Source: Blasia pusilla
Taxonomy: Eukaryota; Marchantiophyta; Marchantiopsida; Blasiales
Direction: 5' to 3'
Assembly: GCA_050084515.1 (NCBI GenBank)
Contig: CM114271.1
Location: forward strand, 20,770,001-20,834,000
Length of the DNA stretch: 64,000 bases
Part shown: piece after piece, positions 31,780 through 44,038 of the stretch
Layout of the letters: every line of letters begins with the position of its first letter
How positions within the stretch are numbered: position 1 is the first letter of the stretch
Notes under the pieces: generated by a model
The model's database searches: none
Seen by the model: only the letters and a program-made list of their open reading frames with translations
What the model was told of the DNA's origin: nothing
Translations under genes and position numbers: made by a program

Positions 31780-32710
31780 ATGAAATACTAATATATATAA
31801 ATATATACATAAAAGATTAGATGTTGTATGATTTAAGCTTTCAAACGGTATGGATGCTTCCACGACAATAGAGGTGATTGACAAGAAAATCCTATATCTT
31901 GATGCACGGTAACTTTCAAAATTATTTCACTCCCTCTTAATATTTGAATCAATATTTTAGACCTTATACTACAAATTTAACTTTAATCTTCATTCTTTTC
32001 TCTTGCGTAGATATATCTCTTCTTCAGAGGCACGGTGAGAACTTTTTAAGTTTTATTTATATGTTGAACATCCAAGTATTGTAAGATTGGTTGTTCGTCT
32101 ACCCCAAAAATAAATGGGGTACATCAATGATGATGTTTCTCCCAATGATATTATACAAAGAAATAACAACACCATCCTAGCTACATGCCATTGGTTCACA
32201 ACTAATCGTCTTGATCCATCTATATACTTGAGGACGTCTATATCTTGAGTTTCTATCATATTGTTATTAAATTAATAAAAAAAAATTGCTTCGTAGGATG
32301 AGAAGAAGAAATAGTTATGGTCATCCTATTGGTCGCTTATACTTTATTCATCCAAGTACATTTTAAACTATATTATCCTTACATTGCCAACTTTGTTATC
32401 TTGACAAGAATCTTAATTTAGAAATATTCAAGTGGATAGAGATTTTACATTATTATGAAAAAAGATAATATACTATAGTTCTTAATATATAATAGAAAAT
32501 ATCATTGATTTCGATTACTTCTCCATCATGTTCAATGTGAAACTTCATATGAACACTTGAGTGTTCCCTATGTGTCTAGAATTCTATGTGCTATCATGAA
32601 GATACCTAAAAGGGTGAAAGGAAAAAGGAAAGTTCAAAATTTGAAAGGTCCCATTTAGAGGCTTATGATAGTGCTTACACAACCGCTCATTCTTGTGAGT
32701 TGAAGTCAAT
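31780..32710. other. AT-rich non-coding DNA
   Basis: No frame above 68 codons, no recognised domain, no transposon termini. Confidence 0.45.
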
Positions 32711-32714
32711 TTTT

Positions 32715-32912
32715 ATACAAGACATGGGCACGTGGAAGCGCTTCTCGATTTTCTAGTAGAATTTAAGTATGGGGACCATGTCCACCGTATTGGGGCTCTT
32801 GGGAGCACCATAGAGTTTATTTTTCTCTTGTGTGAAAGATTCATCAATTTCTATGGAAGAAACCATTGCGAGAGCGTTGCCAAATTGCTTGTATACGTAA
32901 GAGTCTCCATTG
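32715..32912 (-). repeat. Diverged fragment of the long 5' module of the LTR-like repeat
   Basis: Words such as GTGGAAGCG, ATTTAAGTATGGGGA, GGGGCTCTTGGGAGCACCAT, TTTCTATGG and GAGAGCGTTGCCAAATT follow the order seen at 20345-20490, so this is a third copy of that module. It is not attached to the common ~500-bp half. Confidence 0.6.
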
Positions 32913-32919
32913 CAAGTTG

Positions 32920-33270
32920 TATGATAGTCACCGCCTATTTTAGATGAATTTTGGATGAAAGAGCTTATTTCATGATATTGTGGATTAAGAAGTTATGCAT
33001 GTTGTTAAAACAAGGTGAAAATTTTTGATGCATGAGTGCAAAGCTATGTCCATTTGTATGTGACAGGCATATCCACTGTGTCAGTATTAAGTAATTTTGG
33101 ATTGTAGGCATAACTCTTTAAGAGGAAGGTAGAAAAGTAAAAAATGTGTGGTTACTCTAGAAAAACTTGTTGTTTGGAGGCAAGTAAGTGAATTCTTTCT
33201 TTGGTGGATGTTGACCCAAGATTTGTGGGGCTTATAAGGATAAGATGAAAAATTGGATTAAATTTTGGAG
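32920..33270. other. Non-coding DNA, nothing recognised
   Basis: Only short frames are present. The stretch ends at the solo LTR. Confidence 0.4.
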
Positions 33271-34296
33271 TGTCACAATCCTCATACCCCAACGTACGAC
33301 GATGCAGAATATCAGAACTCTAATGGAATCACACTAAGGTAGAAGTGTGTCAAAGTCTGTGGAATAAGACATGAGTTGTAAGCAAGACGCGAGCCTTGTT
33401 GGGAGTGTCAAGTGACGATGGTCATGATCTAGTAGAACAAGATCAAATGCCAAGCCGGACTTGAGAGGAGCTCAAGTCCCACAAGAGTTGGGCGCCAAGG
33501 GGATTGCAACCTAACTTGGAACTTAACTAAGCACTTGGGGGTTCTCCGCATTTGAGGTCATAACGGCTAGATCCAAGATGCATTTGAGATGAATAAGGTG
33601 GCATTGGAAAGATTAGGAGAAGACAATTCCAACACACTAAAGATTCAGATAAATCCAAGAGCAAAGATTTAGAAATCATCCCTGAACTATCAAATTTACA
33701 TTTGGATTGAAGGCCCTATAGAGCGGCCTAAGAGGATTCTCCCAAAGGTGGGGGGGGTGCATATCTCTAAAAGTATATATACGAGGGAGGATTTCCAAGG
33801 AAGTTTGGGACCCAAACCCCAACTTGGGGAATCGCGGGGGTGGACCAAGGGCACAAGATGGATCGATACGTTGGCTTCAGATATGGACACCAAGCCAAGT
33901 CCAAAGGGATTAATTATAGATATCAACCTTGGATCTTGAACTAGACCTTGAAAAATGACTCATATACTAGGCAGAGCTAGAGAACTGTTTGAGGACCATT
34001 GGGCACTTGGGACCGCCATGCATGCTAACGTGATTTTAGGTTCCTAGACTATCAAGGAAGTATGTCCCAAGTCTTGAAACAAGGGGTTAGGTTGATATCC
34101 AACCTTGCTTGCATCTGTTGAGCTGAAAGGATAGTCTGAGTCTAGGACTTGGGAGATGTAAGACTAGTTGACCCAAAAAATGGCTAACATGCATATGCGT
34201 GGGTTTGGGTGCATATTAGTACAGAGAGCATGACCTACTAAATGTACACTTCCGTAATACATGAGACCAATTTTCAAAAGGAGTAGGCGCACCACA
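33271..34296 (+). repeat. Solo LTR of the Ty3 chromovirus family, 1026 bp
   Basis: It starts TGTCACAATCCTCATA and ends GGAGTAGGCGCACCACA, matching the start (TGTCGCGACCCTCATA) and end (GGAGAGTAGGCGCACGACA) of the A element's LTR, with similar words throughout. No primer-binding site or coding part follows; GGTGGGGGTAAAAATT comes next. I find no target duplication. It is more diverged from A than B is, so it is an older copy. Confidence 0.75.
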
Positions 34297-34539
34297 AGGT
34301 GGGGGTAAAAATTGGAATTGACTTGCATTTACAAGGGGTCAAATTACTAAAAAAATCTTTATCAAGGGAAAAAAAAACTAGAGGCACGAGTGTTGACAAA
34401 TTATTGGCCACATTACTATGGCTATCTGTTGTTCATATGTCATACCAAACATGGGTGTTGAGTTATTTATTTCTAGACAATGTTGTTGCCATTGTTTAGA
34501 GTAGTACAACTTTTACGTCACTAGAAGAAAACCATGGTT

Positions 34540-34760
34540 TTTATGACTAGGACTCAAACAACTAAGGTTCTTCATGATTGGGACTTATGACTAGAATTTT
34601 CCTGAAATAGTCATATATTTCCCCAAAAAATGAAATTTTAGTCATATAAAAATATGACTAAGTCATTATATCACTTTGGTACATGACTTAGTCATATCGA
34701 GAAATTACTTATTATGTTTTAAGTCATTTTAGAACACGAAGTCCCAACTTGTAGTATGTG
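34540..34760. repeat. Left subterminal repeat array of the CACTA element
   Basis: Many copies of TATGACTA, AGTCATAT and TAAGTCAT occur in both orientations. In CACTA elements such arrays are binding sites for the TNPA-type protein. Confidence 0.75.
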
Positions 34761-36873
34761 AAGTTTCATTATGACTTAAATTAATAATTAAATGATATTT
34801 TCCCATGTACAAATGTATGAAGTTTTGCTTTCAACTCATATTGTTTTTATAACCAAATTTTGGAAAGAATTCTACTCAAACATTTGCAAGAAAAAAGTGG
34901 GAATTAAACATATCACCAACTAAAAGCATATCACTAGCTTCCAATCCATGCATGTTGAAATCATTCACTCCCAAACGAAAATGAGGATCATGACCGCTTG
35001 AGGCAAGCAATAGGATTGGGAAGAGAAAACACTCTTCAAGGGGGAGTAAAACCTAACTAACATAGTAAGCAAAGAGAGTACATAGTAATGTCACGAAGCA
35101 TGAAACTTGAAGTGGCATCGTAGGAGGTGGGAGATTGATAGAAACTGTGAAGGTAAGAGAGTGGGTACTGGAGCACCTTGTGATCTGACATGCTATTGCA
35201 CTCTTCCACTTTATGCAAAAGATGTAAACCACATTGCAGGGTGTAAACTTGAGACACATATCAAGATCTTATTATTTAAAAACCAAGTGTTAATAGAAAA
35301 TGAGTTTGAAAATAGAAAAGAACCACTCTTGAATAATAATATAGATTAAAAACAGTTTTTTAAAGAAAAATAAAAAGCAAGGAAGTTCAAAATTTGAGGC
35401 CATAAATTAGACAAATAAGGAGAAAATGATAAATAACCGTTCAAAAAGCAAGGTAAACTCGGAAATGCATTGCAATTCAAACTCGAGAGACCATAAATAA
35501 ATAAATTTAATAAAATGAGGAAAGAAGTGATAGTTAAGCATTTAATAAGAAAAAGAGGGTAAAATGCTTAAATATGCATCTCAATTTGAACTTGGCAAAG
35601 CCTTTGTAGCTCAAAGCGTTAGCTTCGCGCATGCGAAGTGGGAGAATCCCGCCATTTCCTAAATTCGATCTCCACACCTCATGAGCTTCGGGAAAGATAA
35701 AGTTCTCATTAAAGGAATGGCAAAGATGTTGCAGCCCCACCCTTCTTTGTCGAAAGAAAAGATGTAGACACAGATTTGTGGGACGCCCATGGTATGGTCT
35801 CTACCAATCTAATCCAACAAAATTATGGATATGAGATGCTATAGGTTTTGACTACTCTTCTTTTTCCCTCTTCTCTGGTCAGATTTTGGCGCATGTTCAT
35901 TACAGACTTGGGAAGATGAGAGAAAGCAAAGGGGACCACCTGAGGTCGTACATGAGGAGGAGTTATGGTGCAGCCTCGTTACAGATTTGGGAACTAGAGA
36001 GAGAAGGAAAGGGAGCAGCTGAGAAAGGTGGTACAGGAGAAGGAGAAGAAGTCAAAATTTGAGGAGGTGTGTGCGTTGGGAGCAGTAGGAGGAGCAGTTG
36101 GTTGGGGAGTGTAGTGGTTGTTGCTCAGCACGGCATGACAGTACGTCATGTGCAAAAAGAGGGTGGTGTTGGTGCTAGGCAGCACCGGAATCAGAGAAGA
36201 GGAACAAATTGTGAGGAAGAGTGGTGCGCTACCATCTGTGGACTTTGCCAAGAGAGTGGTGTTGGTGAGGTATGGGGAGAGCACATGGAATGAGATGGGG
36301 AAAATTTAGGGGAGCTTGGACTCTCGTCCCACTTCTACAGGAGAATTTCCAACAAAAACCTCTCGGAAAATTATGCTTTTCGATTCATTCGATGTTTGCA
36401 TCTACAAGTTTACTATGCTCCTCATTTTTGCATCCTCTTGGGTCAAATTCGGGATACGATGAAATTGGTGGAGCTGAATCCTTGATTGGAGAGGGGGGTT
36501 GGAATTGATCGTGTTGAATACTTATTTCTGTGCACATTGGTGGGATAATCATTGGAGAAGCCCTCTTCTAGCCACAGCTACAGGTGTTGAACAAATAGAC
36601 ATCTTTGCTTTGTTTCTTGTCTTTATCCTAGTTCCTAACATTACCTAAGTTGTTCGAATAACTATTTTGAACCTAGAGGATCATGAATGTTTCCGTACTG
36701 GACAAAATCACCAGAGATTTCAAAAGCAACATCAATCCATTGCTCTTCACCTTGGATGCATTTGTGGAAACCCACTCACGAATGATTTTTTTCCACACTT
36801 GGATTGATGATCTAAATGCAGCTTGACCACTTGGAAACTCGTGATGATTTCACAACCAACAGCCATTGCATTG

Positions 36874-38020
36874 TGACTCCCACAGGATTGGGGTCGAAAC
36901 ATTTTTCAACAATTGTTGCAGAGCAACAGTGGTGTGAGCGGCTTGGATTTCATACCTAGAAGCAGTGGAGAAGACTCTCCATACATTTGTCTTCACCGTT
37001 TGAATAAGGAACTTTCGCAGCTCAATCCATGTCTTTTCCGCTCATCATCTGCACATGTTTGTCGTCGTCATCTGTCAATCTTCTCCAATTTTTGTCACCA
37101 TCTTATGGTAAACCGTGTGGAGTCCAGTCAATATGGAGGTTAGCAATGGCAACTAGTTTGGTTGAACATTCTAGGAAAAAATCTGAATAGACAGAGACTA
37201 CTTGTACAATCGTGTCACCCATTACAAGCTATCTCTCAGTGGTTGTGATCATGTACATGTTCCAGTCTGTGGAGAATAGGATGTATCAATCTAGCTACAA
37301 GTGACAGAAAGAAGATTAAATATTGAGGCATGCATAGTAGGATTGCAGACGCCAAGCCCACCTTTGACTGCAGGCACTGGGCCCAAATCACTCAGATTGT
37401 GCTCATACACCACGCTGCTACTAACACTTCTTTCAAGGTTATCATCTGCTCCCTCGCCAGCAAATTCTTTGATCAACATCTCTTGACATGCTTGGCAGGA
37501 GAGGTTACTTTCCCATCTTTGCAATAAGTGTGTTGATTTGACAACTATTCTGTGGTTCTAGTTGGGACATTGTGTGTAGGATGTGAATGAAAAGCTGTGG
37601 ATTTGTCCTCCTCCACTGTATCAGGGAGTGGCAAAAGACAATGTTGCCTCAGGTAGATGGCAACACAACTTGCAGCATGAGGATGCCCCAGTGCTGAGAA
37701 ATTGGACGAATTCTTGGGCTGAACAGGTCAAGCTTGGAATTTGATTATTTAGCATTTGGACAATTTCAAAGAGAGAGTGGTAACAACACAGTTGTAGTTA
37801 TGGGGCAGGACGTGGTTCATGCAACAATGCTTTGTCACTATTTGGATCTTTACCAAACCCATCTGGGCTCCTTCCATCTAGACACGACCAGCTTGAGCGT
37901 CATCAACTTTCCAGACGGTGCATTCAGCAAGGGTATCATACGCTGTATAAACTACTCTCCTCATTTTGGACATTGGGCAGTGTCAGTGACAAGGCTTGCA
38001 AGAGCTGAGGCAAAATTCAA
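36874..38020 (+). pseudogene. Captured fragments of a CA1P phosphatase-like (histidine phosphatase family) gene
   Basis: Three collinear coding blocks resemble the C-terminal half of the chloroplast protein annotated in plants as 2-carboxy-D-arabinitol-1-phosphatase (phosphoglycerate-mutase superfamily). Block a (36874-37008) reads GLGSKHF, then after a frameshift LLQSNSGVSGLDFIPRSSGE and ICLHRLNK. Block b (37349-37437) reads QTPSPPLTAGTGPK, then after a frameshift ITQIVLIHHAATNTSFK. Block c (37734-38020) reads NTVVVMGQDVVHATMLCHYL, then HLGSFHLDTTSLSVINFPDG and IIRCINYSPHFGHWAVSVT. Block b is bordered by an acceptor-like TTGCAG and a donor-like AAG/GTTATC, so introns were taken along: capture was at the DNA level. 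The N-terminal catalytic part is missing and frames are broken, so no enzyme is expected. Confidence 0.7.
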
Positions 38021-38139
38021 ATCTGCAAAGTTACCACACTGCCCAAGCACCATGAGAATTTGGGTGAAGGAGCTCCAATCGAATTCCTGTCGATCACAAC
38101 ATGTTCTCCCTCTATCTCAGCAAATTACATTCCAATAGA

Positions 38140-38940
38140 AGCCATTATCATTTTCGACAACCAATGGTTGTCACATCTCCAGTGGGAGGAGATGGAGAGC
38201 TTCAAAGGATAGAATTCATCAGTGTCCAAGATCTTTGGTCATATGTCATAACTCCACCGAGGAACCTATTAGCACTGATTTCCAAATCCGTTCCTGGTTC
38301 GTTTCTTGCATGGTTTATTCTACCTCTACAATTGCGTTTCAACTTCTCTAGATCAAAAATTAAAATGTAGGAGCCAAATTTGGAGAGTTCATTGCAACTA
38401 GCGCTTAGTAATGTCGAGTCGTCATTTGTGAAGGTGGTCGTGGTTGAGGTAGCTGTCGTAATCTCAAAAGTTTTGGAGATGATTGTCGAAAGTGATCATC
38501 TCACATGTCATGTCCGTGTAGGAGAGTAGTGTTGTCAAGGAGGGGTTAGAGGAGTAGTATGTTCTATTACAACATTGGGAGAGCACACGTTCCACCTTTG
38601 GAACTTTTTAAGGTCATGGGGATGTGTGCGGCCCCGATCAAGATTATTCTCCTTTATGAATGGAGTAGTGATGTTTAGTAGTACTGATTAGCTCTTGCTG
38701 ATTATGTTTTCAAAGAGATTAACTATGAATACAATAGTTTGCTCTTGTATTTTCTATCTCGTTGTGTTATGTATGCATCTTCTCATTATTTCAGATTAGA
38801 TATATGCGTGTTAGAGAGGAATACATTAGAGCTCACTCCTTGTTACTATTAGACTTGTTAGTGGGAACGCTCCTATCTTGTAAATCTAAAACAAAATTAT
38901 TCTTTCACTATCATTTGGATGTAATAAAAGAGATTCTAGC
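38140..38940. other. CACTA interior, unassigned
   Basis: A plus-strand frame (38101-38370) follows the captured gene and may be its 3' flank or another captured piece. I do not recognise it. Confidence 0.35.
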
Positions 38941-38949
38941 TTTTAAAAA

Positions 38950-39690
38950 AATTACCATTTAAAAGAGTTAGTCATATAAAGCCAACTATAGTCATTTAAA
39001 CAAACCAAAATATGATTACTCATATTTTGTGACTCATGTACATGCAAGTATTTAAACATACCAACCTTATCAAGATGACTCAATCCTAGACTCAATCATA
39101 TTTTTTGATTTGTCCACATTTAGTTATTTAGACGAACTAGAGTGATTAGTATGACTTATGACTCAATCATTTCAAGTCATTTAGACAAATGACAGTGATA
39201 AATATGACTCGGTAGAACCTTATGACTCTATTGTCTCAAGTTATTTTGATAATTAGAAGTGATCAAAATGACTCAAATTTATGCTATGACTCAATCATAT
39301 CCAATCATTTAACCAAATCACAAGGATAAATGTGACTTTGTCATTCTTCGCGACTCAATCATATAGGAAAATCAAATGATGAATATGACTCAGTCATAAA
39401 AATTCATAACCACGTGTCTGAATATACCTTATTCACTTAATGTAATTTCCACGTCATATGGTGACATGGAAATCATAATATATGACTAAGTTTTCACATG
39501 TGGAAAAGCTTGTTGACGTATCAATCATATAACATAATGATTACTAGAGTCATTCCAAAATTACTCTAGTCATGGCATGGTACATGACTAGGCTTTTATG
39601 ACTCCATGAGTCATCAGTCATTACGAGTCATTTATGTACAAACATGACTATGATAAGTCATATAAGTAAGTCATAAAAACCATGATTTGT
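38950..39690. repeat. Right subterminal repeat array of the CACTA element
   Basis: About 740 bp are dominated by ATGACT, AGTCAT and ACTCAATCAT words spaced roughly every 15-30 bp. The array is much longer than the one at the left end. Confidence 0.75.
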
Positions 39691-39700
39691 TCTAGTGCGT

Positions 39701-40464
39701 CATCGACCGCTACACACTGATTGACTACAAATATCATGCCAACCTGCAATGGTTAATTATTTTGGCCATTCATGGGATCGAGTTTTGAATTTTTTCTACT
39801 CTGCCTAGTGATTGGTAGCTGCTAGACATTGATCAAGTATCGTGTCAAGGCGCTCATAGTCATAATGCGTCGCCAATTTTTGCATCGTACCACTCCTAAT
39901 CACGCTACACTATCTTGATCACGCAGCCGTACCAACGCTCAGACGCGGAGCATTTTTTCCCAATATATAAGTGATACAAGTTCTTGTTGCATCCTATCAT
40001 CAAGTGCCATGTCATTTGTTGCCATTTTGTGCCACCATTGCAGCAACGTACCATTATAACTATACCTCACTATTGAGGACTTAAGGAGGAGTGAGTACCA
40101 TTGGCATCTGGAAGTACAACTCGCTAATTGGAAGATTTTATCTTCATGATCGAGTTGGAGCCAAGTTTGGAATTGCTAAGGAGAAACACCAACATGGTGT
40201 TCAAGTTATGCTTTTTAGTCCTTTACGTACACATGTGAGGGATTTCCTAGTATTGGATATCTATTGTAGTATTCGGATTTTTACAAATGATGGGACTATC
40301 TTGGACGTATGGGATTATGGGACATAGAATTGTGTAGGATATCCAAAGTTATGATTATGCCAGGTTGATGAGGGGATAGAATAGCAAACGATTTGTCATA
40401 CCAATTTGCTTGTTGCCACACTCTACACGTCTCAATGGGAGACAGTATAAATGGAGTGATGCAC
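39701..40464. other. Spacer between CACTA element and MITE
   Basis: A 78-codon plus-strand frame (40091-40327) has no recognisable domain. Nothing else is supported. Confidence 0.35.
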
Positions 40465-40759
40465 ATGGTTGCACAAAATGGACAAGTCCTTATTCAGGAC
40501 GGACATGGACGGACGTTTGGACATGTCCACAAACATGGGTTCCAAGAGGTAGGACCCACACTTTGAGTCCATGATGGAAGGCAAGGCAAGGATGAGAGGA
40601 GCAATGAGGGAGGAGGGAGGAAGAAATGGGGGAGTATAGAACACGAAGGCAAGTAAGGGGAATGAGAAAGAAGGGAATGGTGGGGCCTATATGGACAAGT
40701 CCTTCCATAGGACGGACATAAGTCCACGGACACGGACTTTGTCCACATATGCAACCTTG
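40465..40759. mobile_element. Mutator-type MITE, 295 bp, with perfect 9-bp target duplication
   Basis: The termini are ATGGTTGCACAAAATGGACA and, inverted, CAAGGTTGCATATGTGGACA. They are flanked on both sides by GTGATGCAC (40456-40464 and 40760-40768). A 9-bp duplication with ~25-bp imperfect inverted ends indicates a MULE-derived MITE. It has no coding capacity. It is the reference copy for those at 19348 and 21679. Confidence 0.9.
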
Positions 40760-40769
40760 GTGATGCACC

Positions 40770-41229
40770 TTTTAGGTTCAAGTGATTGAGGGATTACTCA
40801 CAAAGTTGAGAGTGATCATGCAAGGGGATCATCATGACGTCCTTTCAAGACTTTGAGAGACAAGGTGGTAATATTTTCAGAGTCTCCATATAAGAGACCA
40901 TCTCAACCTCTTTATGTGTCTTCCTCAGATGAAGGAGAGGTCGTAGAGAAGAAGGTTGTTAGTGCAACATTGCATATGTTGAGTAGTCATACCATTTGGG
41001 CATACAAGATACATAGCTAGGATAGAGGACCCCATATGTTTTTGGGAGATGTAGGTACCATAGAGTTGCACAACTTCATTGTAAAATTTAGGAGTTAGTG
41101 TGATTTGTGGAGGGCTATGAACTGTATAGAGTTCAACCCTTTCACAACATAGAGTGGTATGTTCCAACCTCCAAAGGGGGAACCCATGGACAATTACGAT
41201 GAGTTTTCCCATAGGTTTGTGTCTGACAT
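40770..41229. other. Spacer with a short retroelement-like word
   Basis: A 117-codon minus-strand frame (40925-41278) is not recognised and runs into the CACTA end. The stretch 41129-41167 resembles 20795-20833, just upstream of the methyltransferase motif I piece, so it may be a sliver of that retroelement family. Confidence 0.3.
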
Positions 41230-41239
41230 CACTAGGAGA

Positions 41240-41945
41240 AATCCCTGGTTTTATGACTGGGTTATATGACTCATACAAGTCATACTTTACATTCCATGAC
41301 TAGCAATGACTAACGACTATTTTAGACACAAAAGCCAAATCATATTTGCCTTGCGATTGGGCTAACTAAGATGGTCGGCTTAGGCGGACGTTGGTATATG
41401 ACTAGAGGGTGTAGTCATGAGGCCACGACTGACACATCACTTTGATGACATGGAATAATGACACATCAACGCATGATATGGACTAATTGGTGTGACATGA
41501 CATTGATGAAGTGGAGTATGAAAGATAACTCGTGTAGTCATATCTAGGGTATCTGTCTAGTTACCACTAATGACTACCGTAGTCATGTGTAGTCATATAA
41601 AAGTACATTGTATTGAATGAAAATGTGACAAGTGTACCATATGGATGAGGAATCCACTTGGTGGTAATAGTCATGCCTCCATCAATCATTAAATTTTTGC
41701 ATTCAGTCATAGTTCACAACTCGTGTAGTCATATCAATTTTTCCACTACTGTAATTTACTCACGTAGTCATGTTTAGTCACTCGCCGAGTAGTGACTAGG
41801 GTAGAAGGCCCTACAACTAGTGTAGACATGATAATACGACTGTGGGAGTTGCGGGCATGACATTATGAATCCTATAGTCATTGCAATAGGACTGAATAAG
41901 TCATGTTTAGTGACTAGGTAGGAATGATACCTCACTACACCAATA
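41240..41945. repeat. Subterminal repeat array of the large CACTA element
   Basis: Repeated TATGACT, TAGTCATAT, AGTCATG and TGACTA words fill ~700 bp, like the arrays of the element at 34519, consistent with binding sites for the same protein family. Confidence 0.75.
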
Positions 41946-42367
41946 ATATTGATATGACTCGTAGTGACTGTAGATTTTATTTATGAGTTTATTAATATCT
42001 TTTGAAAGATCATTCACTTGTAATTGGATGTGAATTACTGAAATCCTTGTGTCCATTTCTGTTTGAATTGCAACCCTAAACCCTAAAGCATATACATGAA
42101 CATAAAATGCAATTTGGAATAAATGCACACAACCAGCAACATGGCAACTCAACAACAAGGGGATGAAATGCATATAGAACATAATATGAATGTCTTAAAA
42201 GTAAAGTCTGATATCAGAATTGGCATGGTTTCTGATTCTCATATCCAACAAACCAAATATCTTAAGCCAATAAAGTCACTTGAAAAGAGAAGTCTACGCA
42301 CCTGAGGTAGTTTGGTGCTAGAAAGAAAATCTACTCTACTAAATCACCTTCCTCATGTAATCTCTGG

Positions 42368-42620
42368 CTAGAGCATGCTTGATCCAAGAGCATCACCAAA
42401 TGTTTCTTGTGCCGGTTCATCTATCAAATTTGGCATCCATAGAGCATGTTCAGGCTCAAATACTTCATTGAGATCAACCCTAACCATGCCTAGTGGGATG
42501 TCCTTAGCATAGAACTTGTCTCTTCCACCAAAACCTAATATGACCTCTGACCCAAGAACCATCCTACTCAACTTTGGCTTTGTAAGTCGTACATGATCCC
42601 CGATTCGCAGCTACAAGAAT
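42368..42620 (-). pseudogene. CACTA second ORF, C-terminal TNP1-like domain
   Basis: The frame reads RIGDHVRLTKPKLSRMVLGS, then GFGGRDKFYAKDIPLGMVRV and EHALWMPN. The G-x-D-x-F-x-x-x-x-I-P-x-G-x-x-x-V-x-L pattern is that of the short C-terminal En/Spm TNP1-type domain. It belongs to the second CACTA protein, which binds the subterminal repeats. The stop is at 42368. The upstream coding part is broken and lies on both sides of chromovirus A. Confidence 0.55.
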
Positions 42621-43589
42621 ACAAAAAATGAGCACTTAGTACCAATCCAAAATTTTCTCCCATGCATGTGCACCATAAATCTGAAAATAATCTGCTATGA
42701 ATTACCTATCTGAAAGACCATTCCCATTTTGAAAGATGATGTGAAAAGTTGACAAGTCCTAAGTGACCATGTAACTGTCCACAACAAGAAACATCAGTGT
42801 CGTCATTTGAACCTTTGATGGAAGAGGCCATTGTAGGCGAGAGAAGTTACCTTAATTATTTTCTTGGATGAGCCAGATCTGATTTCACTATCCTGCTCAT
42901 TTGCTACATCAGAGTGGAGCCTAGACTTCCATCTTTTGGCTGGTGATGATTTAGCTTGGTTATCCATACTCAAGTTTTCTGCACATAATTGTCATACAAT
43001 TCTGTAAGATAAAATGTCCACTATTTTGTTGATGGATAGAAAATGTGCAAATGAACCATTCAATAGGTCAAGATCCCATGCTTACGAGTATTCCTAGTTG
43101 TATCATCCCCAACACTTTCCGTGGAGCTTCTCCTCTTGGTGCTCTATTCTAGCCCTTCTCTACAGAATGAAAGTTGACCGAGATGAGTTAGAATATTAGG
43201 TACTTAACTACAATAAGTAATTGTATTACAAGTTCCTAGGTCTGATCAGGCAAAACAAGGCTCCTTACGACCAGATTGTGTAGTTGCTATTGCCTCCTTA
43301 TGTGTTGAGAGCTTCCACTTTCCCTGGTTGAGCTATTCCCGCTTCAGAAGTTGATGGATGTTCAACAACGGGTGTAAGTTACCAAACTCAAAAGGATTCA
43401 GATCTGAAGTACTATTACTGAGAAGATCAGCAAGTGATATTCATTGAATATGATAGATGAAAGGCAAGGAAGAAATAGAAAGGGAATCTTTACATTGAAT
43501 CGTGAGTTACCTTATGTTCTTTTCTCTTCCCTTGTTGCGGATGGTAGGGAGTAGGATGGTGGGTTAGGGGAAATTTGTTATGGTGTAGA

Positions 43590-43700
43590 AGACAAGTCCT
43601 TGGAGGTGAGCTTTGACACCATTTCCATTAGTACACCTAATGCTTTGTTCTGCCGTTCCATCTGCAACTTCACATCATCCAAATCTACACCACTTCTTTT
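43590..43700 (-). pseudogene. CACTA second ORF, coiled-coil segment
   Basis: On the minus strand the sequence LDDVKLQMERQNKALGVLME, then MVSKLTSKDL can be read. Such a heptad-like segment is usual between the two conserved domains of TNPA-type proteins, where it mediates dimerisation. It is an isolated readable stretch among stops. Confidence 0.45.
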
Positions 43701-44038
43701 CCACCTCCTCTAGTTGAAAAGTAACTCTAGATTCCACACTCTGCATGAATAGACCATATATTGGGTCAGAGAATAGAAGCTTTAATTCTGCTATGATACA
43801 ACCATATTCAACCAATGATACTCACTTCTTCAGCCATGACATATAGATGGGTTACAACAATAGTTAGCTTGTAAATATACCGGTGAACTCAATTGTGCAA
43901 AACCTGGTTGTTTGGGCAGGACTTCTCTCCCCATTGATTCCAGCCCTGTGCCCAAGGATCCTTTCGACACATTTGGCACCTCCACATGCACCTTAAAAAA
44001 ACCTGAATCTTAATTTCACATATATTGAAGGGTTGAAT

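Larger units (their letters stand above)
34519..39697 (+). mobile_element. Non-autonomous CACTA (En/Spm) transposon with captured gene pieces
   Basis: The ends are CACTAGAAGAAAACCATGG and, inverted, CACTAGAACAAATCATGG, both followed by TTTTTATGACT. They are flanked by a perfect 3-bp duplication CGT (34516-34518 and 39698-39700), the hallmark of CACTA elements. Subterminal arrays of ATGACT/AGTCAT words occupy ~34540-34760 and ~38950-39690. The 5179-bp element carries no recognisable TNP2 or TNPA. It instead contains pieces of a host histidine-phosphatase gene in plus orientation. It probably depends on transposase from a related element such as the one starting at 41230. Confidence 0.9.

Noticed and set aside
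36069-36293. Small plus-strand ORF in the CACTA element as another captured gene
   Set aside because: GA-rich low-complexity sequence with no similarity I can name.
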